The notes under the pieces are model-generated. The model saw nothing but the letters and a program-made list of their open reading frames with translations. It made no database searches and had not been told where the DNA came from. Positions 5,369 through 8,868 of a stretch of 8,868 nt of DNA are shown here, piece after piece (the stretch's first letter is position 1; each line of letters starts with the position of its first letter). Made by a program: the position numbers and the translations under genes. Source of the stretch: Rickettsia typhi (lineage in GTDB: Bacteria; Pseudomonadota; Alphaproteobacteria; Rickettsiales; Deianiraeaceae); assembly GCA_945861605.1 (NCBI GenBank), contig CAMAVG010000035.1:1-8868 (forward strand). Direction: 5' to 3'.

Positions 5369-5844
5369 TTTTTTTCGTGTAACGCTCTAAAAAGCTTATT
5401 CATGTCGTGCGGCGACGAAGCACATTCCTTAAAAAAATGAACCATGTGATGCGTCAATGAAGAGTGAAGTTGCGTTTCTAATATCATACCTTTTGTTAAA
5501 TGCCTCACTTTAAAATTTTCACATTGCCGTTGCAAACCTTCGATAGCATTTTGCATTATGGCCAAGTTTTTCATATATCCTTCCAAATGCTCTGGAGAGT
5601 TCAATATTTCATCCATATCTTCATCGCTGGTATTACCAAATGCAGAGCTATTCTTCTCAGTGGCAGAAATCATATATTGCAACATTTCATAATCGCCATC
5701 CAACTCCTCCTTTTTCAACCTTTCCTTTTTATCACTCCGATATTGCACATACATAAACAGCAAGGTTCCAGCGGTAATTATTCCACTGAACCAAGTGCCA
5801 ATTGCTTCAACAATGCTCCAATTTACCACCATACTAATGCTCAT
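5365..5844 (-). CDS. Hypothetical membrane-anchored protein between the two desulfurase genes
   Basis: A 159-residue protein from the ATG at 5844; a second ATG at 5832, one base after the iscS stop, would give 155 residues. The frame is open further upstream inside iscS, but that part is iscS coding and is excluded. One hydrophobic segment at about residues 10-34 (ending TLLFMYVQY) is followed by a basic patch RSDKKERLKK, which predicts an N-out/C-in signal anchor. The rest is a helical cytosolic domain of about 120 residues rich in Glu, Met and His (LHSSLTHHMVHFF near 126-138). No family is recognised. It overlaps the end of iscS by 11 nt and the start of the nifS-like gene by 4 nt, so it is almost certainly co-translated with both. 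A role in localising or regulating a desulfurase is inference from position only. Confidence 0.78.
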   Translation of the reverse strand: MSISMVVNWSIVEAIGTWFSGIITAGTLLFMYVQYRSDKKERLKKEELDGDYEMLQYMISATEKNSSAFGNTSDEDMDEILNSPEHLEGYMKNLAIMQNAIEGLQRQCENFKVRHLTKGMILETQLHSSLTHHMVHFFKECASSPHDMNKLFRALHEKK

Positions 5845-7051
5845 CCCACTTAATTGATGAAATATCAATGCCCTCTTGGTGCATTTCCCACAGTGGCGAA
5901 AGTTCACGCAGGTTGGCAACTTTGCTTTTCACAAGGGAGATTGCGTAATCCACCTCTTCCTCCGTCGTGAATTTTCCAATTCCAAAGCGAATTGAAGTGT
6001 GTGCCAGTTCTTCGGAGACTCCAAGCGCGCGGATTACATAGGAAGGCTCAAGACTTGCAGATGTGCACGCCGAACCAGACGAAACGGCAAGGTCAGAAAT
6101 TGACATTAGCATCGATTCCCCTTCAATGAACGCGAACGAAATGTTCAAGTTTCCAGAGATTCTTTGGTGTTCGTCGCCATTGAGGTAGACTTCCTCCATG
6201 GTCAAAATTTCGTTTTTCATTTTTTGAGCAAGTCCCGCAATGCGAGAGTTATCCGCCTCCATTTCGTTTTTGGCGATTTCAGAAGCAAGACCAAACCCAA
6301 CAACAATCGGAGTTGGCAAAGTTCCGGAGCGAAGACCTCGCTCCTGACCGCCACCTTGGAATAATGGTGCAAGACGAACCCTTGGTTTTTTGCGAAGGTA
6401 AAGGGCTCCAACGCCTTTTGGTCCGTAAATTTTGTGCGATGAAATCGATGCAATATCAATGTTCATTTTTTCAACATCAATAGCGATTTTCCCAAAGGCT
6501 TGGGCAAGGTCGGTGTGGAAGAAGACTCCATTTGCACGAGTAATTTTACCAATTTCTTCAAGTGGCTGAACAACGCCAATTTCATTATTCACACCCATTA
6601 TTGAAACAAGTAGCGTTTTTGGAGTTATTGTTTTTTTGAGGAGCTCGATATCCACAATTCCATTTTGTTGAACGGGAAGAAATGTAATTTCAAAACCTTT
6701 TGTTGAAAGATGACGAACGGCGTTAATTACGCATTTATGTTCCGTTTCAAGGGTGATTATATGATTTCGCTCTTTGTTGCCATAAAATTCTGCGATGCCA
6801 AGAATTGCAATGTTGTTGGATTCAGTCGCCCCTGATGTAAAAACAATTTCTTTTTCGCCTGCGTTTATAACGGAAGCAACTTGCTTACGGGCGATTTCAA
6901 TCTTTTCTTCTGCCGTCCACCCAAATGAGTGACTTTTCGAGTGCGGATTTCCAAAACCTTCACGCATTTCAATGTTGATTATGTCTGCAACGCGTTGGTC
7001 AACGGGAGTTGTTGATTGGTAGTCCATGTATATTGGAAGTTTTATTGACAT
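5834..7051 (-). CDS. iscS: Cysteine desulfurase IscS
   Basis: PLP enzyme that converts L-cysteine to alanine and passes the persulfide sulfur to IscU and other acceptors (Fe-S assembly, tRNA thiolation). It is full length at 405 residues, against 404 in Escherichia coli. Key residues: YMDYQSTTP (8-16), SGATESNN (73-80), His105 in ETEHK, Asp181 and Gln184 in HTDLAQ, PLP lysine Lys207 in SSHKIYGPKG, GGGQERGLRSGT (233-244), and catalytic Cys329 in the mobile loop SSGSACTSASLEPSYV. The C-terminal tail LRELSPLWEMHQEGID (381-396) is the IscU-contact end typical of group I IscS. The ATG at 7051 gives the expected MSIKLPIYMDYQ start; upstream only AAGAA resembles a ribosome site. It is the second gene of a likely four-gene operon; iscU, iscA and iscR are not in the window. 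Confidence 0.98.
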   Translation of the reverse strand: MSIKLPIYMDYQSTTPVDQRVADIINIEMREGFGNPHSKSHSFGWTAEEKIEIARKQVASVINAGEKEIVFTSGATESNNIAILGIAEFYGNKERNHIITLETEHKCVINAVRHLSTKGFEITFLPVQQNGIVDIELLKKTITPKTLLVSIMGVNNEIGVVQPLEEIGKITRANGVFFHTDLAQAFGKIAIDVEKMNIDIASISSHKIYGPKGVGALYLRKKPRVRLAPLFQGGGQERGLRSGTLPTPIVVGFGLASEIAKNEMEADNSRIAGLAQKMKNEILTMEEVYLNGDEHQRISGNLNISFAFIEGESMLMSISDLAVSSGSACTSASLEPSYVIRALGVSEELAHTSIRFGIGKFTTEEEVDYAISLVKSKVANLRELSPLWEMHQEGIDISSIKWDEH

Positions 7052-7095
7052 AAAATTCTTAAAAAGATTTCAATTGATAAAATTACCCGATGCAA

Positions 7096-7521
7096 TTAGT
7101 CAAGCATTTTCTTGCCTAAATTCACAACTGCTTCATCCGATTCATTAACGCCAATGCAAAATTGCCTTGCCTTTGTTCGAAGTTCAAATGCTTGTGGAAG
7201 ATTTTCTTCAAAATATTCAATCTGTTTTTGTAAAAGATTTTCCAAAAACTGAACAGAATTTTGCGAAATTGAGCCTTCGTTCGTTTGCAAAAAGATTCTA
7301 CCATCAACCTCCTTCACGCCGGTTATTGCAAAGTGGAACGGTTTGGAGCGATCATCGCCAAGAATTTGGGATATTATGTCGAGAATCGTCACTTGTGTTT
7401 CAACTTCGCCGCTAATTCCGCTTGCAATAAATTCCCAAATGACTTCAGATATTTCACAAATGCACTCTTCAATGCTAATTTCTTCTTGTTTTGTAAATTC
7501 AAATGGTTCTAATTCATTCAT
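7096..7521 (-). CDS. Hypothetical acidic protein upstream of iscS
   Basis: A 141-residue soluble, strongly acidic protein with no recognised family. The N-terminal 35 residues are rich in Glu and Ile (FEFTKQEEISIEECICEISE) and contain Cys20 and Cys22. A central part (about 40-80) alternates strands and helix, with FHFAITGVKEVDGRIFLQT suggesting a small beta hairpin. The C-terminal part (about 88-140) is helical, with a third cysteine (Cys122). No membrane segment, signal peptide or nucleotide-binding motif is visible. The start at 7521 is followed four bases later by another ATG out of frame; neither has a Shine-Dalgarno. The 44-bp gap to iscS has no promoter or terminator that I can see, so co-transcription with iscS is likely. 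It is divergent from addA, with 24 bp between the start codons. Confidence 0.68.
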   Translation of the reverse strand: MNELEPFEFTKQEEISIEECICEISEVIWEFIASGISGEVETQVTILDIISQILGDDRSKPFHFAITGVKEVDGRIFLQTNEGSISQNSVQFLENLLQKQIEYFEENLPQAFELRTKARQFCIGVNESDEAVVNLGKKMLD

Positions 7522-7545
7522 TGTTAAAATAATAGTAATTTACAC

Positions 7546-8868
7546 ATGCACCAAATAATTTCGCGGAAAATAAAAAGCAAGATGATTATCGCAAACGCTG
7601 GTTCCGGCAAAACATACAGTATTGTCCAGCATATTAAAGGAATTATTGAAGCGGGATTCCAGCCATCGTCAATTTTGTGCATAACATTCACGAATCCCGG
7701 AAGGGACGAAATGCAGGATCGCGTTCAACATGGCATACCGAATTTGAAATCCATGCCAAAAATTGTAACATTCCATTCACTTTGTAAGGAGATCATCGAT
7801 ACTTTCACGCACGAACTTCAAATGCCATACGATTACACAATCGTTGATTCCGATTTCGAACTTCTAACGGAAATTAAAGATTCTCTTTTAAAAAACGAAA
7901 CAGCAAAGGGGTTCATTTCACAGTTCAGACTATCCCCAAGCGGATTTAGCGGAATAATCGAAGCTTTTTTGGACGAATACCACAAACTAAATTACAACAA
8001 AGAAGCACGACTTCAGCAAATCTGCGAAATTTTTGAACTTAAACCGCAAGCAATGTTACAAAAGCTGGAATTAATGCAGGATGTTTTGCAAAATGTTCCA
8101 TCGCAAATGTTACAAGAGGTGGGCGGAAAGGTTCTTGATGACGCAATGCCACGGATTCTTGAAATTGAAAAGAAATATCAAACACAAGAAATTGACGAAA
8201 CTTCAATCGATGATTTTGAAGAATTGTGCCAAATTGCTGGGAAATCAACAAAAAAACATGGCGATTACATAATTTACAAGGAATTTCTTAAGGAAAAACA
8301 AGAAAGCATGAAGGATATTTCAACATTTGAATTGTGCTATGCACTCAATGAAATTGCAGGCGATGTTATCGACGAAATTGAAAAAACCAAACGCAAACTC
8401 AGGAAATACACATTCAACGATCTCATTCACAAAGCACTGCAAATTTTACAAGATGACGAACTTAAAGATTTCGCAATTTTCAAATTTGGCAGCAAGTTTT
8501 CACACATTTTAGTTGATGAAGCACAAGATACCAATGAACAACAATGGAGCGTTCTTTTTCCGTTTATTGAAGAAAGTGTGGCATCTGGAATGGTTGATTC
8601 TTCCCTTTTTATCGTTGGCGATACCAAACAGACAATTTATTCCTTCCAAGGGTCGAAATCAACAATTATGGAGGAAGTCCACACAAAATATTCCCACATT
8701 TTGGAAAAAGATTTTCTGACAAAATCATTTCGAACAACAAAGCCCGTTCTTGATGTCATTAACAATTTGTCGTTTCTCAATAACGAGCACCCACACATTT
8801 CAAATTTTGAAAACAACGATGGTTTTGTCGAGCTTGTGCGCGTGAATCAAACAATTGAAGAGGAAGAG
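7546..8868 (+). CDS. addA: UvrD-type helicase, AddA-like double-strand-break repair subunit, C-terminus beyond window
   Basis: The first 441 codons of a superfamily 1A helicase with AddA character. Motifs in order: motif I ANAGSGKT (16-23), motif Ia ITFTNPGRDEM (46-56), FHSLC (76-80), the AddA/RecB-type YTFNDLI (288-294), motif II ILVDEAQDT (321-329), motif III LFIVGDTKQTIYSFQG (354-369), and motif IV LTKSFRTTKPV (391-401). AddA with AddB processes double-strand breaks for RecA; family members carry a C-terminal nuclease domain, which would lie right of the window. Motif Ia deviates from the usual TFTNKAAxEM, with PGR replacing KAA. The ATG at 7546 is preferred because it gives a few residues before motif I; the internal Met13 (7582) would start only five residues before the Walker A core. 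No Shine-Dalgarno. addB, normally adjacent, is not upstream, so if linked it must lie downstream. Confidence 0.88.
   Translation, partial: MHQIISRKIKSKMIIANAGSGKTYSIVQHIKGIIEAGFQPSSILCITFTNPGRDEMQDRVQHGIPNLKSMPKIVTFHSLCKEIIDTFTHELQMPYDYTIVDSDFELLTEIKDSLLKNETAKGFISQFRLSPSGFSGIIEAFLDEYHKLNYNKEARLQQICEIFELKPQAMLQKLELMQDVLQNVPSQMLQEVGGKVLDDAMPRILEIEKKYQTQEIDETSIDDFEELCQIAGKSTKKHGDYIIYKEFLKEKQESMKDISTFELCYALNEIAGDVIDEIEKTKRKLRKYTFNDLIHKALQILQDDELKDFAIFKFGSKFSHILVDEAQDTNEQQWSVLFPFIEESVASGMVDSSLFIVGDTKQTIYSFQGSKSTIMEEVHTKYSHILEKDFLTKSFRTTKPVLDVINNLSFLNNEHPHISNFENNDGFVELVRVNQTIEEEE

Noticed and set aside
5500..5853. Plus-strand 117-codon frame opposite the 159-aa membrane protein gene
   Set aside because: Antisense shadow; the minus-strand frame fits the operon with overlaps at both ends.
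5845..5919. N-terminal extension of the 159-aa protein by 25 residues (start at 5919)
   Set aside because: That stretch lies inside iscS coding sequence and is Cys/His-rich; the ATGs at 5844 or 5832 at the iscS stop are the natural starts.

Overview
The window looks like an AT-rich alphaproteobacterial chromosome segment. The best pointers are a full-length IscS next to a second, shorter NifS-like cysteine desulfurase (a pairing known from Rickettsia and relatives), an AddA-type double-strand-break repair helicase, YchF, and a NuoH with all family motifs. A Rickettsiales- or Holosporales-like, possibly host-associated lineage with a reduced genome fits, but this is inference; no rRNA or clear phylogenetic marker is present. 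Gene starts almost never carry a Shine-Dalgarno sequence.

Layout: (1) 1-1440, minus strand: the N-terminal 284 codons of ychF, running off the left edge, and upstream of it a 157-aa single-pass membrane protein. (2) 1536-4347, plus strand: a good sigma70-type promoter, an 88-aa coiled-coil/tail-anchored protein (DUF1640-like), a ~1-kb segment bounded by a perfect 26-bp direct repeat and holding one unrecognised gene split by a frameshift, then nuoH standing alone, then a 115-aa membrane/coiled-coil protein. (3) 4349-7521, minus strand: a tightly packed probable operon in the order 141-aa unknown protein, iscS, 159-aa membrane protein, nifS-like desulfurase. The last two junctions overlap. (4) 7546-8868, plus strand: the first 441 codons of addA, divergent from the 141-aa gene with only 24 bp between start codons, running off the right edge.

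Recognisable roles are housekeeping: translation-associated ATPase (YchF), respiratory complex I (NuoH), sulfur mobilisation for Fe-S clusters and tRNA thiolation (IscS and its paralogue), and recombinational repair (AddA). Complex I depends on Fe-S clusters, but nothing in the sequence links the two loci in regulation. Between these sit small membrane proteins of unknown role, three with coiled-coil-like segments.

The points most worth a second look are the direct-repeat-bounded 1-kb unit with its broken gene, and the membrane protein placed inside the cysteine desulfurase operon. Its 3' end reads A AAA AAA TGA, a slippery-type sequence from which a -1 shift enters the downstream desulfurase frame exactly at its ATG. 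No non-coding gap exceeds 300 bp; the longest are 1441-1586 (146 bp), 853-966 (114 bp) and 3893-3999 (107 bp). I see no tRNA, rRNA, CRISPR array, transposase or convincing intrinsic terminator.
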